Source of the DNA: Pseudomonas putida
GTDB lineage: Bacteria; Pseudomonadota; Gammaproteobacteria; Pseudomonadales; Pseudomonadaceae
DNA length: 64,000 bases
Reading direction: 5' to 3'
Assembly: GCF_004357765.1 (NCBI RefSeq)
Contig: NZ_SMTE01000011.1
Location: 124,001-188,000, forward strand
Positions within the stretch are counted from its first letter, which is position 1, and every line of letters begins with the position of its first letter. Position numbers and translations under genes: made by a program. The notes beneath the pieces were generated by a model that was not told the DNA's origin, did not search any database, and worked only from the letters and a program-made list of their open reading frames with translations. Below, one piece after another: positions 1 through 11,897 of this stretch.

Positions 1-2525
<2,525 letters not shown>

Positions 2526-2547
2526 TTATCTTCAATGAGGTGAACGG

Positions 2548-2862
2548 ATGGGAGAGACGCAGCTACCCGCAATCAAACCGGAGCTTTACGAACGCCTGAT
2601 CGACCGTCTTGGCCTGGCCTTGGAAGTGGCCCGGACATCGGTGCGATTGCGTGACGAGATGCCAGCCGAGCTGGAGTTGCGCGGCCTGAGCCACGCAGAG
2701 TTCGAAGTGATCAAGGCCTACCTGGATTCGCTCCCGGAACGCCGCAATGCCTGTGCCGGTGCTTACCCGCAAGCGGAACCGACCTCGGCAAAGATCATCT
2801 GGCTCAAGGACAAGAGACGCCCCGCCAGCACGGCGAGATCCAGGACGCTGCCGCATCGCTAG
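2548..2862 (+). CDS. Small hypothetical protein, probably frameshifted
   Basis: The ATG is preceded by a good ribosome-binding site (GAGGTGA, about 2537). The 104-residue product is charged and helical over its first ~70 residues (for example EVARTSVRLRDEMPAELELR). Codon use is normal for Pseudomonas, with G or C in third positions, until about 2815. After that the frame becomes an unlikely basic tail (RRPASTARSRTLPHR). The -1 frame from about 2814 to the TAG at 2988-2990 instead reads like a real C-terminus (AVQHLAQAIAPRDFNALLT, GAGDDLLPGAVPL) and ends one base before the next gene. The intact ancestor was therefore probably about 147 residues. No domain recognised. It lies between leuS and the ElyC-like gene, where Pseudomonas genomes commonly carry a small conserved hypothetical gene. 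Confidence 0.6.
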   Translation: MGETQLPAIKPELYERLIDRLGLALEVARTSVRLRDEMPAELELRGLSHAEFEVIKAYLDSLPERRNACAGAYPQAEPTSAKIIWLKDKRRPASTARSRTLPHR

Positions 2863-2990
2863 CCGTTCAGCACCTGGCGCAGGCCATCGCGCCCCGGGAC
2901 TTCAATGCACTGCTCACGATCGGCGCCGGCGACGACTTGTTGCCCGGCGCCGTTCCTCTTAGGCTGCACGCCTTCCATGGAGGTGTGTAG

Positions 2991-3752
2991 ATGCCGATTC
3001 GATTTTTCATCAAACAATGGTTGTTGCCGCCCGGCCTGCTGTTTCTGCTGCTGCTCGCCGCCTGGTGGCTGCGCACGCGGCGGCCACGGCTGGCAGCACT
3101 GTGTTTTGCCCTGGGCTTGGGTGGCCTGTGGCTGATGAGCCTGCCATGGGTGGTGCAGGAGTCGGCACGACTGCTGGAAACCGAGCCACCATTGCCGCTG
3201 ACGGCGTGGTCCGGGCTGGCCGAACAGGCCCAGGCCATCGTCGTCTTGGGCGCTGGCCGTGAGCGGGGCGACATGGCCTGGGGCGGCGACGACCAGCCGA
3301 CTGCCACGGCCCTGGAGCGCATGCGCTTTGCCGCGCGACTGGCCAAGGCCAGCGGCCTGCCATTACTGATCAGTGGTGGGCTGCATTACGGCACGCCGCC
3401 CAGCGAGGCGCAGTTGATGGCCGATCGCCTGAAAGAGGATTTCGGTGTCGAGGTGAAGTGGAAGGAAGAGGCCAGCCGCACCACCTGGGAGAACGCCCAG
3501 TTCAGCGCCCGGATCCTGCAACCCTTGGGCATTCGCCGAGTGGTATTGGTGACCCAATCCTGGCACATGCAGCGCTCACGCTGGAGTTTCGAGCGTGCCG
3601 GGTTCGAGGTGGTGCCGGCGCCGATGGGGTTCCTCGGTGGCGACCATGCCCGGCCCTTCGCGGGGTTGTTGCCCGAGAGCCGGGCGATGTGGCAGAGCGG
3701 GCAGTTGCTCAACGAAGCGGTGGGATTGGTGGGGTACCGGCTGTTCTATTGA
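2991..3752 (+). CDS. ElyC/SanA/YdcF family membrane protein (DUF218)
   Basis: A 253-residue inner-membrane protein. Two hydrophobic segments lie at roughly residues 9-30 and 38-55, followed by a periplasmic DUF218 domain. Family hallmarks visible are the AIVVLGAGRERG strand-loop near 80, the SGG motif with the following PPSEAQ segment (about 125-140), EEASRTTWENAQ (about 163-174) and VLVTQSWHMQRS (about 185-196). E. coli ElyC of this family is linked to envelope and peptidoglycan homeostasis; the precise reaction is unknown. The ATG follows directly on a TAG in another frame and has GGAGGTG upstream. It converges on lnt, with an inverted repeat in the 35-bp gap. Confidence 0.85.
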   Translation: MPIRFFIKQWLLPPGLLFLLLLAAWWLRTRRPRLAALCFALGLGGLWLMSLPWVVQESARLLETEPPLPLTAWSGLAEQAQAIVVLGAGRERGDMAWGGDDQPTATALERMRFAARLAKASGLPLLISGGLHYGTPPSEAQLMADRLKEDFGVEVKWKEEASRTTWENAQFSARILQPLGIRRVVLVTQSWHMQRSRWSFERAGFEVVPAPMGFLGGDHARPFAGLLPESRAMWQSGQLLNEAVGLVGYRLFY

Positions 3753-3757
3753 GGTTG

Positions 3758-3779
3758 TCGGGGCGCCGAACCGCCCCGA
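3758..3779. repeat. Inverted repeat with CCGAACC loop between convergent genes
   Basis: TCGGGGC and GCCCCGA form a perfect 7-bp stem around a GCCGAACC loop, just after the stop of the ElyC-like gene and before the stop of lnt. It could act as a bidirectional transcription stop, but no T-run follows on either strand. The 13-mer GCGCCGAACCGCC inside it recurs at 58679 and 63508. Confidence 0.6.
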
Positions 3780-3787
3780 GTGGCACC

Positions 3788-5305
3788 TCAGACGGTCTTG
3801 GCAATCCGCCCAGCCGCCAGCGCCCAGCCGAACAGCAACACGCAGACGATCGCCAGTGGCCACGAACGCCATTGCAGGTACGGCGTCAGTTGCTGCATCG
3901 GTACCACCTCGCCATACAGCACCGCTCGCTGGAACTGCGGCACCTGCGCGGTGATGCGCCCGAACGGGTCGATCAGCGCGGTCACGCCGTTGTTGGTGGC
4001 GCGGATCATCCAGCGGCCGGCCTCCAGTGCCCGCATTTGCGCCATCTGCAAGTGCTGCAGCGGGCCGATGGAGGTACCGAACCAGGTATCGTTGCTGATC
4101 GTCAGCAGCAGGTCGCTGCGTGCCGCCAGGCCGGCGGCGAACTCCGGATAGACCACTTCGTAGCAGATGTACGGGGCTATCTGGTAGCCCTTGGCCTGTA
4201 GCAGCGGCTGGTCCTCGGGGCCACGGGCGAAGTCCGACATCGGCAGGTTGAAGAACTCGATCAGGCCACGCAGCATGTCCTGCAGCGGCACGTACTCACC
4301 GAATGGCACCAGTTTCTGCTTTAGGTAGGTGCCGTCGCCCTCGCCTGTGACCGTGATGCCGTTGTAGTAGCGACGCTGGTGATGCACCACCTCGCGCACC
4401 GGCACTCCGGTGATCAGCGCCGAATGGCGGTCGGCAGCGAATCGGCCCATCACATCGATATAGCCCTGAGCCTGGTCCTTGAGCACCGGCACGGCGGTTT
4501 CCGGCCACACCAGCAGGTCGACCGGCTTGGAACTGAAGCTCATGTCGCGGTACAGCGCCAGCTGCGCATCGATGTGCGCCGGGTCCCACTTCAGGTCCTG
4601 GGCGACATTGCCCTGCAACGCCGCAACCTTGAGCGGTTCGCCGGCTGGTTTGGTCCAGGCGTGGTCCTTGAGTGCCAGCCCCGTTACCCAAGGTGCCAGC
4701 AACAACACCACGCCGACGGCCAGGAACGAGGGGCGTACACGCAGTCGATGCAGGTTGCACAACAGTGCCGCGCTCAGCGCCAGGGCAAAGGACACCAGCC
4801 ACACGCCACCCAGCGGCGCCAGACCGGCCAATGGCCCGTCGAGCTGGCTGTAACCGGCGTAGAGCCAGGGGAATCCGGTGAGGAACCAGCCCCGGAAGGC
4901 CTCTTGCAGCAGCCACAGGGCGGCGAAGCACAGGGCGTCGGCAAGGGGGGCTTCGTTACGCCGCAACCAGCGCGCCCACAACCAGGCGGGCAGGGCGAAG
5001 AACCAGGCCAGAGCGGCGAAGAACGCCAGCAACAAGAGGATCGCCAGCAGCGGCGAGGCGCCGCCGTAGGTGTTCATGCTGACGTAGATCCACCAGGTGC
5101 CGGCGCCATACAGGCCGAAGCCGAAGCACCAGCCGCGGCCCATGGCCTGGCGCGGACTGAGCTCGCGCAGGCCGAGGTAGAACAGGGCGATCGACAGGAT
5201 GGCCAGCGGCCAGATGTCGAACGGCGCCAGGGCCAGGAGGGTGGAAGCGCCGGCCGCCACGGCCAGCAGGTTACCGGGCCAGCCGGGGCGGGTGATCCAA
5301 CGCAT
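3788..5305 (-). CDS. lnt: Apolipoprotein N-acyltransferase
   Basis: Adds the third acyl chain to the N-terminal cysteine of lipoproteins in the inner membrane, the last step of lipoprotein maturation before Lol sorting. The 505-residue protein has several N-terminal membrane segments (about 1-210), a periplasmic nitrilase-type domain and a final membrane helix near 480-500. The catalytic triad of the family can be placed: Glu269 in VWPETAVP, Lys329 in YLKQKLVPFGEYVP and Cys381 in PYICYEVVYPE. It starts 8 bp after the corC stop and is the last gene of the ybeZ–ybeY–corC–lnt cluster. Length matches the family. Confidence 0.97.
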   Translation of the reverse strand: MRWITRPGWPGNLLAVAAGASTLLALAPFDIWPLAILSIALFYLGLRELSPRQAMGRGWCFGFGLYGAGTWWIYVSMNTYGGASPLLAILLLLAFFAALAWFFALPAWLWARWLRRNEAPLADALCFAALWLLQEAFRGWFLTGFPWLYAGYSQLDGPLAGLAPLGGVWLVSFALALSAALLCNLHRLRVRPSFLAVGVVLLLAPWVTGLALKDHAWTKPAGEPLKVAALQGNVAQDLKWDPAHIDAQLALYRDMSFSSKPVDLLVWPETAVPVLKDQAQGYIDVMGRFAADRHSALITGVPVREVVHHQRRYYNGITVTGEGDGTYLKQKLVPFGEYVPLQDMLRGLIEFFNLPMSDFARGPEDQPLLQAKGYQIAPYICYEVVYPEFAAGLAARSDLLLTISNDTWFGTSIGPLQHLQMAQMRALEAGRWMIRATNNGVTALIDPFGRITAQVPQFQRAVLYGEVVPMQQLTPYLQWRSWPLAIVCVLLFGWALAAGRIAKTV

Positions 5306-5313
5306 GATTGTCC

Positions 5314-6153
5314 TTAGCGGGTGATCGGGGTCAGGCGCAGCAAGTGTATCCGCCGGCTGTCGGCGTTGAGAATACGGAACTTGTAGGCGCCGATCTCGGT
5401 GGTTTCGTTGCGCTTGGGCAGGTGACCGAAGGCGCTCATCACCAGGCCGCCGACGGTGTCGAATTCATCGTCGGAAAACGCGCTGTCGAAGAATTCGTTG
5501 AAGTTCTCGATCGGGGTGAGCGCCTTGACCAGGAAGTCGCCGCTGGGCAGCGGCTTGATGTAGCTGTCTTCCTCGACGTCATGCTCGTCCTCGATGTCGC
5601 CGACGATCTGCTCCAGCACGTCTTCGATGGTGACCAGGCCGGCCACGCCACCGTATTCGTCGATGACGATGGCCATATGGTTGTGGTTGGCGCGGAACTC
5701 GCGCAGCAGCACGTTCAGGCGCTTGGACTCGGGCACGAAGGTGGCTGGGCGCAGCAGATCCTTGATGTTGAAGCTGTCGCCGTTCTCCTTGAGGATCAGC
5801 GGCAGCAGGTCCTTGGCGAGCAGGATACCGAGCACATCGTCGTGGCTCTCGCCGATCACCGGATAGCGCGAGTGCGCGGCGTCGATCACTGCCGGCAGGA
5901 ATTCGCGAGGCGACTGGTGGGCCTTGATGCTGATCATCTGCGAGCGTGGGACCATGATGTCGCGCACCTGCAGGTCGGCGACCTGGATGGCGCCTTCGAC
6001 GATGGTCAGTGCTTCGCTGTCGAGCAGCTTGTTCTGATGGGCTTCGCGCAGCAGCTCGAGGAGCTCCTGGCGGTTTTTCGGCTCATGGGCAAAAGCCTGG
6101 GTCAGTTTACCCAGCCAGGACTTTTGCCCGTTGCTCGATCGGTCTTCGCTCAT
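5314..6153 (-). CDS. corC: CorC/HlyC-type CBS-domain protein (magnesium/cobalt efflux)
   Basis: A soluble 279-residue protein of the CorC family, associated with Mg2+/Co2+ efflux in enterobacteria. Two CBS motifs (about residues 65-190, including RDIMVPRSQM and MAIVIDEYGGVAGLVTIED) are followed by a C-terminal transporter-associated domain of the CorC_HlyC type (about 205-279, with DEFDTVGGLVM). I chose the start giving MSEDRSSNGQKSW, which matches family members; an in-frame ATG 24 nt upstream is possible. It sits 27 bp after ybeY and 8 bp before lnt, so the three are very likely co-transcribed. Confidence 0.93.
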   Translation of the reverse strand: MSEDRSSNGQKSWLGKLTQAFAHEPKNRQELLELLREAHQNKLLDSEALTIVEGAIQVADLQVRDIMVPRSQMISIKAHQSPREFLPAVIDAAHSRYPVIGESHDDVLGILLAKDLLPLILKENGDSFNIKDLLRPATFVPESKRLNVLLREFRANHNHMAIVIDEYGGVAGLVTIEDVLEQIVGDIEDEHDVEEDSYIKPLPSGDFLVKALTPIENFNEFFDSAFSDDEFDTVGGLVMSAFGHLPKRNETTEIGAYKFRILNADSRRIHLLRLTPITR

Positions 6154-6180
6154 GGCGGTTACTCGTGATCCTTGCAATGT

Positions 6181-6654
6181 TCAGTGTGTAAGGGAATCTG
6201 ATTCGTCTTCGGCATAGGGGTCGGGATGCCCCAGTTCGGCAAGCAATTGTCGTTCCAGCGCTTCCATTTCCTCGGCCTCGTCGTCTTCGATGTGGTCGTA
6301 GCCCAGCAGGTGCAGGCAGCCGTGGATCACCAGGTGCGCCCAGTGGGCCTCCAGCGCCTTGCCTTGCTCGGCCGCTTCACGTTCGACCACCGGGACGCAG
6401 ATCACCAGGTCGCCGAGCAGCGGGATATCGAGCAGTTCGTCGGGCACGTCGGCCGGGAACGACAACACGTTGGTCGCGTAGTCCTTGTGCCGATAGGTAT
6501 GGTTGAGCTCACGTCCTTCGGCTTCGTCGACCAGGCGGATGGTCATTTCCGAGTCGGCGCTGCGCTGGCGCAAGGCAAGCGCGCACCAACGGCGGAAGGC
6601 GTCGTCATCCGGGGCGGCGGCATCCGTGGCCCGTTGCAGATCGAGTTCAAGCAT
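6181..6654 (-). CDS. ybeY: Endoribonuclease YbeY, 16S rRNA maturation
   Basis: A zinc-dependent single-strand endoribonuclease needed for 16S rRNA 3'-end processing and ribosome quality control. The diagnostic metal-binding motif [11 protein letters not shown] (H-x3-H-x5-H) is intact. Starting at [12 protein letters not shown] gives 157 residues. An alternative ATG three codons upstream (6663, MAKMLEL) cannot be excluded. Either start overlaps the 3' end of ybeZ, and the MLELD start shares bases with the ybeZ stop, so translation of the two is probably coupled. Gene order ybeZ–ybeY–corC–lnt is conserved widely in Gammaproteobacteria. Confidence 0.95.
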   Translation of the reverse strand: MLELDLQRATDAAAPDDDAFRRWCALALRQRSADSEMTIRLVDEAEGRELNHTYRHKDYATNVLSFPADVPDELLDIPLLGDLVICVPVVEREAAEQGKALEAHWAHLVIHGCLHLLGYDHIEDDEAEEMEALERQLLAELGHPDPYAEDESDSLTH

Positions 6655-7645
6655 CTTTGCCATTGACCTCGGGCTTGGTCTGGCGGGCGTCGAAGCGGTC
6701 GTAGGCTTCGACGATGCGCTGCACCAGCGGATGACGCACCACGTCCTTGGGCTGGAAGTGGGTGAAGCTGATGCCCGGTACGTCCTTGAGCACCTCGATC
6801 ACGTGGGCCAGACCGGACTTGGTGCCACGCGGCAGGTCGACCTGGGTGATGTCGCCGGTGATCACCGCGGTGGAGCCGAAACCGATGCGGGTGAGGAACA
6901 TCTTCATCTGCTCGAGCGTGGTGTTCTGGCTCTCGTCGAGGATGATGAAGCTGTTGTTCAGGGTGCGGCCGCGCATGTACGCCAGCGGGGCGATTTCGAT
7001 CACCTGGCGCTCGATCAGCTTGGCCACGTGCTCGAAGCCGAGCATTTCGTAAAGGGCGTCGTACAGCGGGCGCAGGTACGGGTCGATCTTCTGGGCCAGA
7101 TCGCCGGGCAGGAAGCCGAGCTTTTCGCCCGCTTCCACCGCCGGGCGCACCAGCAGGATGCGGCGCACCTGCTCGCGCTCCAGGGCATCGACGGCGCAGG
7201 CCACGGCCAGGTACGTCTTGCCGGTGCCGGCCGGGCCGATACCGAAGTTGATGTCGTTGGCCAGGATTTCCTTGACGTAGCGCTGCTGGTTGACGCCACG
7301 CGGGCGGATATTGCCCTTGCGCGTGCGCAGCGACACGCTGACTTCGTTGACCGCCGGGTTGTCGATGTTCTCGACCGTGGACTCCTGCAGGTACAGGTGC
7401 ACGGTTTCCGGGGACAGCTCGGTGGCCTTGGCCTCACGGTAGAGGCGGCGTAGCAGCTGCTCGGCGGCGGAGGTGGTCTTGGGTTCGCCGATCAGTTCGA
7501 ACTGATTGCCGCGGTTGCGGATCTCGATGGCCAGGCGTTGTTCGATCAGGCGCAGGTGCTCGTCGAACTGGCCGCACAAGTTGGCGAAACGGTTGGCCTC
7601 GAAGGGCTCGAGGATGAAGCGATGAGGTTGTATGGGTGCGTTCAA
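6647..7645 (-). CDS. ybeZ: PhoH-like ATPase YbeZ
   Basis: A cytoplasmic P-loop NTPase of the PhoH family that works with YbeY. The 332-residue protein has an N-terminal KH-like region (about 1-100) and a PhoH domain with Walker [12 protein letters not shown] and Walker [12 protein letters not shown]. It heads the leftward ybeZ–ybeY–corC–lnt cluster and overlaps ybeY. In many pseudomonads miaB lies immediately upstream on the same strand. Here only a 184-bp gap separates it from the oppositely directed DUF1820 gene. Confidence 0.95.
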   Translation of the reverse strand: MNAPIQPHRFILEPFEANRFANLCGQFDEHLRLIEQRLAIEIRNRGNQFELIGEPKTTSAAEQLLRRLYREAKATELSPETVHLYLQESTVENIDNPAVNEVSVSLRTRKGNIRPRGVNQQRYVKEILANDINFGIGPAGTGKTYLAVACAVDALEREQVRRILLVRPAVEAGEKLGFLPGDLAQKIDPYLRPLYDALYEMLGFEHVAKLIERQVIEIAPLAYMRGRTLNNSFIILDESQNTTLEQMKMFLTRIGFGSTAVITGDITQVDLPRGTKSGLAHVIEVLKDVPGISFTHFQPKDVVRHPLVQRIVEAYDRFDARQTKPEVNGKDA

Positions 7646-7829
7646 GGTCTTTTTTGGCCGCTCGACGGCAATGAATGTGAACTCAAGAATAACCCTAGAA
7701 GGGCAGTGGCGAAAGCACTGATACGATCAAGGGTCTGTGCGGCGTGTTCCGGCACCCCGACTTGCCCGCGAACGGGCCAGAGCAGGTATCATGCGCGACT
7801 TTTCTTACGCATGTGTTATTCCGCCGAAC
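7646..7829. other. Intergenic gap where miaB would be expected
   Basis: This stretch lies between ybeZ (leftward) and the DUF1820 gene (rightward). Neither strand encodes any recognisable part of MiaB, neither the radical-SAM CxxxCxxC motif nor the TRAM end. A fragment resembling a REP core (ACTTGCCCGCGAACGGGCC) is present near 7760-7778. Confidence 0.6.
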
Positions 7830-8156
7830 ATGAGCAAACGCGAACCCGCCATCTATAAAGTGATCTTCCTCAATCAGGGTCAGGTCTTCGAGATGTACGC
7901 CAAGCAGATCTACCAGAGCGACCTGTGGGGCTTTCTGGAAATCGAGGAATTCGTTTTCGGTGAGCGCACCCAGGTGGTCGTCGATCCGAGCGAGGAAAAG
8001 CTCAAGACCCAATTCGAGGGCGTGATCCGCAGTTTCGTGCCGATGCATTCGATCGTGCGCATCGACGAAGTGGAGCGGCTGGGGACGGCGAAGATCAGCG
8101 AGGCCAAAGGCGGGGGCAACGTGATGCCGTTCCCGATGCCGATGCCGGAGAGGTAA
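7830..8156 (+). CDS. DUF1820 family protein
   Basis: A 108-residue soluble protein beginning MSKREPAIYKVIFLNQGQVF. The sequence VFEMYAKQIYQSDLWGFLEI and the acidic segment after it are typical of the conserved DUF1820 family found in pseudomonads and relatives. Function unknown. The open frame extends upstream to 7737, but that extension includes REP-like sequence, so the internal ATG is preferred. It ends 3 bp before the stop of the convergent Sel1-like gene. The C-terminus is a methionine/proline-rich tail (MPFPMPMPER). Confidence 0.85.
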   Translation: MSKREPAIYKVIFLNQGQVFEMYAKQIYQSDLWGFLEIEEFVFGERTQVVVDPSEEKLKTQFEGVIRSFVPMHSIVRIDEVERLGTAKISEAKGGGNVMPFPMPMPER

Positions 8157-8159
8157 GGC

Positions 8160-8705
8160 TCAGGGGAGCGGCGAGAAGGGCGTGCGCCCTTCGGCGTTCT
8201 GCAGTTCCAGCAGGTACTTGCGGAAAATCTGGCCGAGCACCTGGGTGGCGTGTTCCAGCTCGTCACGGGGCATCTGCTCGGTCACTTCGTCGGCCATGTC
8301 CAAGGCATCCTCGGCGCCGTTGACCGCGGCCATTTTCAGCAGGATGTAGGCCTGCACGTTGTTGGCCTTGACGCCTTCGCCATGGAAGAACATGGCGCCG
8401 AGACGATACTGGGCTTCGGCGTGGCCTTGCAGCGAGGCCTTCTCGAACCAGTTCAGGGCTTTGTCCAAGGCTTTTGGCGTTTGCGTGTAGTAGAACTCGC
8501 CCAGCTCGTACTGCGCCTGCGCATCCCCGTCGCTGGCGATCTTCTCGCAGGCCTTGATGGCATTGTCCAGATCTTGCGGTTGGACATTCAGGGTGCAGCG
8601 GCCCGTGGCTGGAATCAGCAACGAGTTACTACCCTCCGCCAGGGCCAGCAGGGGCTGAAGAAGCAACAGGCAGCCCAGGGTCAGGGCGCGGCCGGTGCGG
8701 TTCAT
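8160..8705 (-). CDS. Exported Sel1-like repeat protein
   Basis: A 181-residue protein with a clear signal peptide (MNRTGRALTLGCLLLLQPLL then ALA). Two Sel1-like helical repeats follow at roughly residues 55-130 (GDAQAQYELGEFYYTQ, GHAEAQYRLGAMFFHGEGV). Such repeats mediate protein–protein contacts; the partner is unknown. The protein is probably periplasmic. It lies downstream of hemL on the same strand but is separated from it by 189 bp containing a REP-like palindrome, so it is probably transcribed separately. Confidence 0.85.
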   Translation of the reverse strand: MNRTGRALTLGCLLLLQPLLALAEGSNSLLIPATGRCTLNVQPQDLDNAIKACEKIASDGDAQAQYELGEFYYTQTPKALDKALNWFEKASLQGHAEAQYRLGAMFFHGEGVKANNVQAYILLKMAAVNGAEDALDMADEVTEQMPRDELEHATQVLGQIFRKYLLELQNAEGRTPFSPLP

Positions 8706-8850
8706 GGGGATCGACTTACCTCTGCAAAGCTACGGCCAATGTCTCTGGTGGCACATTATGGGATAAGCAGCGCCAACCTTACAAAGTTTTACGCGAAATT
8801 CTCTTTTGAAGAAGCATCTGCTGATTGCATCGGCAGTTATTGCCCGCACC

Positions 8851-8879
8851 GGCCTCTCCGACTTGCCCGCGAAGAGGCC
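8851..8879. repeat. REP-like palindrome
   Basis: GGCCTCT and AGAGGCC form a perfect stem enclosing an ACTTGCCCGCGA segment, the core seen in P. putida-type REP elements. It lies downstream of hemL (leftward). Confidence 0.55.
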
Positions 8880-8894
8880 GTGCAGACTTCCCCA

Positions 8895-10178
8895 TCACTT
8901 CAGCGCGGCGAAGGCTTTTTCTGCTGCGTCCAGGGTGATCTTCAGCTCGGTTTCGCCGTGGGCGATCGAGGTGAAGCCGGCCTCGAAGGCGCTCGGCGCC
9001 AGGTACACGCCACCGTCGAGCATCAGGTGGAAGAAGCGCTTGAAGCGTTCGGCGTCGCTGGCCATCACGTCCTCGAAGGTGACGATGTCGTCGGCACCGG
9101 TGAAGTACAGACCGAACATGGCGCCGGCCTGGGTGGTGACGAAGGGCACGCCGGCGGCGTCGGCGCGCTGCTGCAGGCCGTCGAGCATGCGGCTGGTGAA
9201 CGCAGTCAGCTCGTCGTGGAAGCCTGGGCGGCTGATCAGCTTGAGCGTGGTCAGGCCTGCGGCCATCGCCAGTGGGTTGCCCGACAGGGTGCCGGCCTGG
9301 TAGACCGGGCCGAGCGGGGCGATGCAGCCCATGATCTCGCGCTTGCCGCCGAAGCAGCCGACCGGCATGCCGCCACCGACGATCTTGCCGAAGGTCGACA
9401 GGTCAGGGGTGATGCCGTAATGGCCCTGGGCGCCGCCGAGCGACACGCGGAAACCGGTCATCACTTCGTCGAAGATCAGCACCACGCCGTGCTTGTCGCA
9501 TTGCTCGCGCAGGCCTTCGAGGAAGCCCGGCGCCGGCGGTACGCAGTTCATGTTGCCGGCCACCGGCTCGACGATGATGCAGGCCACGGTGCTGCCGACT
9601 TCGCTCAGGGTCCTCTCCACCGCGGCGATATCGTTGAACGGCAGGGTCAGGGTGTGCTTGGCGAAGTCCGCCGGTACGCCCGCCGAGCTCGGCACGCCCT
9701 GGGTCAGCAGGCCGGAGCCGGCCTTGACCAGCAGGCTGTCGGAGTGGCCGTGGTAGCAACCCTCGAACTTGATGATGGCGTCACGGCCGGTGTAGCCACG
9801 GGCCAGGCGGATCGCGCTCATGGTGGCTTCGGTGCCGGAGCTGACCATGCGCACCATTTCCATCGAGGGCACGATCGAGCAGACCAGATCGGCCATCTCG
9901 GTTTCCATGGCCGTCGGTGCGCCGTACGACAGCCCATGCTCGAGCTGCTTGCGCACCGAGGCGAGCACCTCGGGATGGCTGTGGCCGAGGATCATCGGGC
10001 CCCAGGAGCCAACATAGTCGACGTAGCGCTTGTCATCCTCATCGACCACGTAGGCGCCTTCGGCGTGCTTGAAGAACAGCGGCGTGCCGCCGACGCTCTT
10101 GAAGGCGCGGACCGGCGAATTGACGCCGCCGGGGATGTGCTTCTGGGCTTGGGCGAACAGGGATTCGGAACGGGACAT
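8895..10178 (-). CDS. hemL: Glutamate-1-semialdehyde 2,1-aminomutase
   Basis: A PLP enzyme that converts glutamate-1-semialdehyde to 5-aminolevulinate in the C5 pathway of haem synthesis. The 427-residue protein starts [18 protein letters not shown]. The PLP-binding lysine is Lys265 in [14 protein letters not shown], and [10 protein letters not shown] and [15 protein letters not shown] are also family signatures. An in-frame ATG 24 nt upstream (10202) overlaps thiE and is less likely. It follows thiE by 17 bp on the same strand, so thiD–thiE–hemL probably form one unit. Confidence 0.97.
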   Translation of the reverse strand: MSRSESLFAQAQKHIPGGVNSPVRAFKSVGGTPLFFKHAEGAYVVDEDDKRYVDYVGSWGPMILGHSHPEVLASVRKQLEHGLSYGAPTAMETEMADLVCSIVPSMEMVRMVSSGTEATMSAIRLARGYTGRDAIIKFEGCYHGHSDSLLVKAGSGLLTQGVPSSAGVPADFAKHTLTLPFNDIAAVERTLSEVGSTVACIIVEPVAGNMNCVPPAPGFLEGLREQCDKHGVVLIFDEVMTGFRVSLGGAQGHYGITPDLSTFGKIVGGGMPVGCFGGKREIMGCIAPLGPVYQAGTLSGNPLAMAAGLTTLKLISRPGFHDELTAFTSRMLDGLQQRADAAGVPFVTTQAGAMFGLYFTGADDIVTFEDVMASDAERFKRFFHLMLDGGVYLAPSAFEAGFTSIAHGETELKITLDAAEKAFAALK

Positions 10179-10195
10179 GGGATTTTCTCTCGAAA

Positions 10196-10819
10196 TCAGC
10201 AAGCGAACAGGGCGTTGAAGGCGCGGGCGCGGCGGGTGACTTCCTGCGCGCTGTCGGCACCGAACAAGCCGTGGATGACCGCCAGCAGGTCGGCGCCATG
10301 GGCAACCAACGGGGCGGCGTTGTCGAGGGTGATGCCGCCGATCACGGCGATCGGCAGCTTGACCTGATCCCGGGCCTGCTCCAGCAGGTCGAGGCTGGCA
10401 GCAGGGGCGCCGGGTTTGGTCACGGAATTGAAAAAGCGCCCAAAGGCGACATAGCTGGCGCCTTCGTGGGCAGCTTGTTGGGCGAGGTCCAGGCGCGCAT
10501 GGCAGGTCGAGCCGATGATCGCATTACGCCCGAGCAGGGCGCGGGCCGGGGTCAGCGGGCCGTCGGTCTGGCCCAGGTGCACACCCACGCCCAGGCGCGC
10601 GGCCAGTTCGGCGTCGTCGTTGATCACCAACTGGGTGCCGTAGCGCTCGCAGAGCTTCATCAGCGCTTCGGCTTCGCGCAGGCGACGCGCGGCGTCGTCG
10701 CTCTTGTCGCGGTACTGCAACAGGCAGACGCCGCCTTCGAGCGCCGCCTCGACATGGGACAGGAAACGGCCGGCGAGCAGCTGGCTATCGGTGATTGCGT
10801 ACAGACCGCGTAGCTTCAT
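10196..10819 (-). CDS. thiE: Thiamine-phosphate synthase
   Basis: Joins hydroxymethylpyrimidine diphosphate to the thiazole phosphate to form thiamine monophosphate. The 207-residue TIM-barrel protein begins [17 protein letters not shown]. Family motifs are [46 protein letters not shown] and PIAVIGGI. It begins 14 bp after the thiD stop. I saw no TPP riboswitch upstream of thiD. Confidence 0.96.
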   Translation of the reverse strand: MKLRGLYAITDSQLLAGRFLSHVEAALEGGVCLLQYRDKSDDAARRLREAEALMKLCERYGTQLVINDDAELAARLGVGVHLGQTDGPLTPARALLGRNAIIGSTCHARLDLAQQAAHEGASYVAFGRFFNSVTKPGAPAASLDLLEQARDQVKLPIAVIGGITLDNAAPLVAHGADLLAVIHGLFGADSAQEVTRRARAFNALFAC

Positions 10820-10833
10820 CTGAAGGCCTCGTG

Positions 10834-11631
10834 TCAGGAGCAGAAGTCCAGGGGCAGACGGCGTGGAACGAACTGCCCTTTGCCCAGTTGCTCGGCATCG
10901 CGCAGGGTTCGCCAGGTGTAGTCCAGGGCGCTGCGCACGGCGCTGTCGAGCTGTTCGCCCAGGGCCAGGCGACCGGCCAGGGCGCTGGCCAGGGTGCAGC
11001 CCGAACCATGGTAACTGCCCGGCAGGCGCTGGCAGGTCCAGGTATGGTGCTGGCCGTCGCGGCTGTACAGGCGATTGTGAATCTCCTCCTCGTCGCCGTG
11101 ACCCCCGGTGATCAGCAAGTGCCGGCAGAACGGCAGCAGCTTCTCGGCGCACTCATCCGCGGTGCCCTCGGGCAGCTCTGCAAGAATGCGCGCTTCCGGC
11201 AGGTTGGGCGTGGCGATGGTGGCCAGCGGCAGCAAGCGTTCACGCAGCGCGTAGCCGACCTCGTCCTTGCCCAGGCGGCCACCGCCCCCGGCACGCAGCA
11301 CCGGGTCGCAGACCATTGGCAGGTGCGGGTGGGCGGCGAGCAGTTCGGCGACGGTGTCGACCATCTCGATCGAACCGAGCATGCCCAGCTTGACCGCGGC
11401 CACGGTCGAGTCGGCGAGCACGGCATTGGCCTGGGCCAGCACCCACTCGCGGTCGAGCACGCGGAAGTCGGAAACGTTGACGGTATCCTGAACGGTCAGG
11501 GCGGTCACTGCAGGGGCGGCGTGACAGCCTTGGGCGATCAGGGCTTCGATATCTGCCTGCAGGCCGGCGCCGCCACTGGGGTCGTGGCCGGAGAGACAGA
11601 GGACAACGGGGCGGGAGCTGTAGGTATTCAT
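10834..11631 (-). CDS. thiD: Hydroxymethylpyrimidine/phosphomethylpyrimidine kinase
   Basis: A ribokinase-fold kinase that phosphorylates HMP and HMP-P to supply ThiE. The 265-residue protein starts [23 protein letters not shown]. Substrate and phosphate-binding segments [39 protein letters not shown] and [11 protein letters not shown] are all present. An ATG 21 nt further upstream is possible. It is the first gene of the leftward thiD–thiE–hemL unit and diverges from the LadS-like kinase gene across a 266-bp gap. Confidence 0.95.
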   Translation of the reverse strand: MNTYSSRPVVLCLSGHDPSGGAGLQADIEALIAQGCHAAPAVTALTVQDTVNVSDFRVLDREWVLAQANAVLADSTVAAVKLGMLGSIEMVDTVAELLAAHPHLPMVCDPVLRAGGGGRLGKDEVGYALRERLLPLATIATPNLPEARILAELPEGTADECAEKLLPFCRHLLITGGHGDEEEIHNRLYSRDGQHHTWTCQRLPGSYHGSGCTLASALAGRLALGEQLDSAVRSALDYTWRTLRDAEQLGKGQFVPRRLPLDFCS

Positions 11632-11897
11632 GGTCGGCGAGCTTACCACCAAACCCTTTTGCGCGGATCGTCCTACAAACGGGATTTGCTGATCGAGTGG
11701 TCAGTTCCGGTGCTGGAATATCGTCTAACGCATTGAATTAGAGCGGTTTCTTCAAATTCAATGGTGGCCCATTGATAGCTGCCATAGCTATGCTAGAGTG
11801 CTCCGATAACTCGATAAACGGCGCCTGCCGGATTTCGTCGCCTCAAAGGAATGGGAGGGTAAACGCGACGCGACTGGACGGGCTATTCTGGGGCTGT

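Noticed and set aside
11632-11897. TPP riboswitch or promoter upstream of thiD or the LadS-like gene
   Set aside because: No THI-box-like core (CUGAGA/ACCUGA) is visible; TTGATA at 11772 has no -10 at proper spacing.
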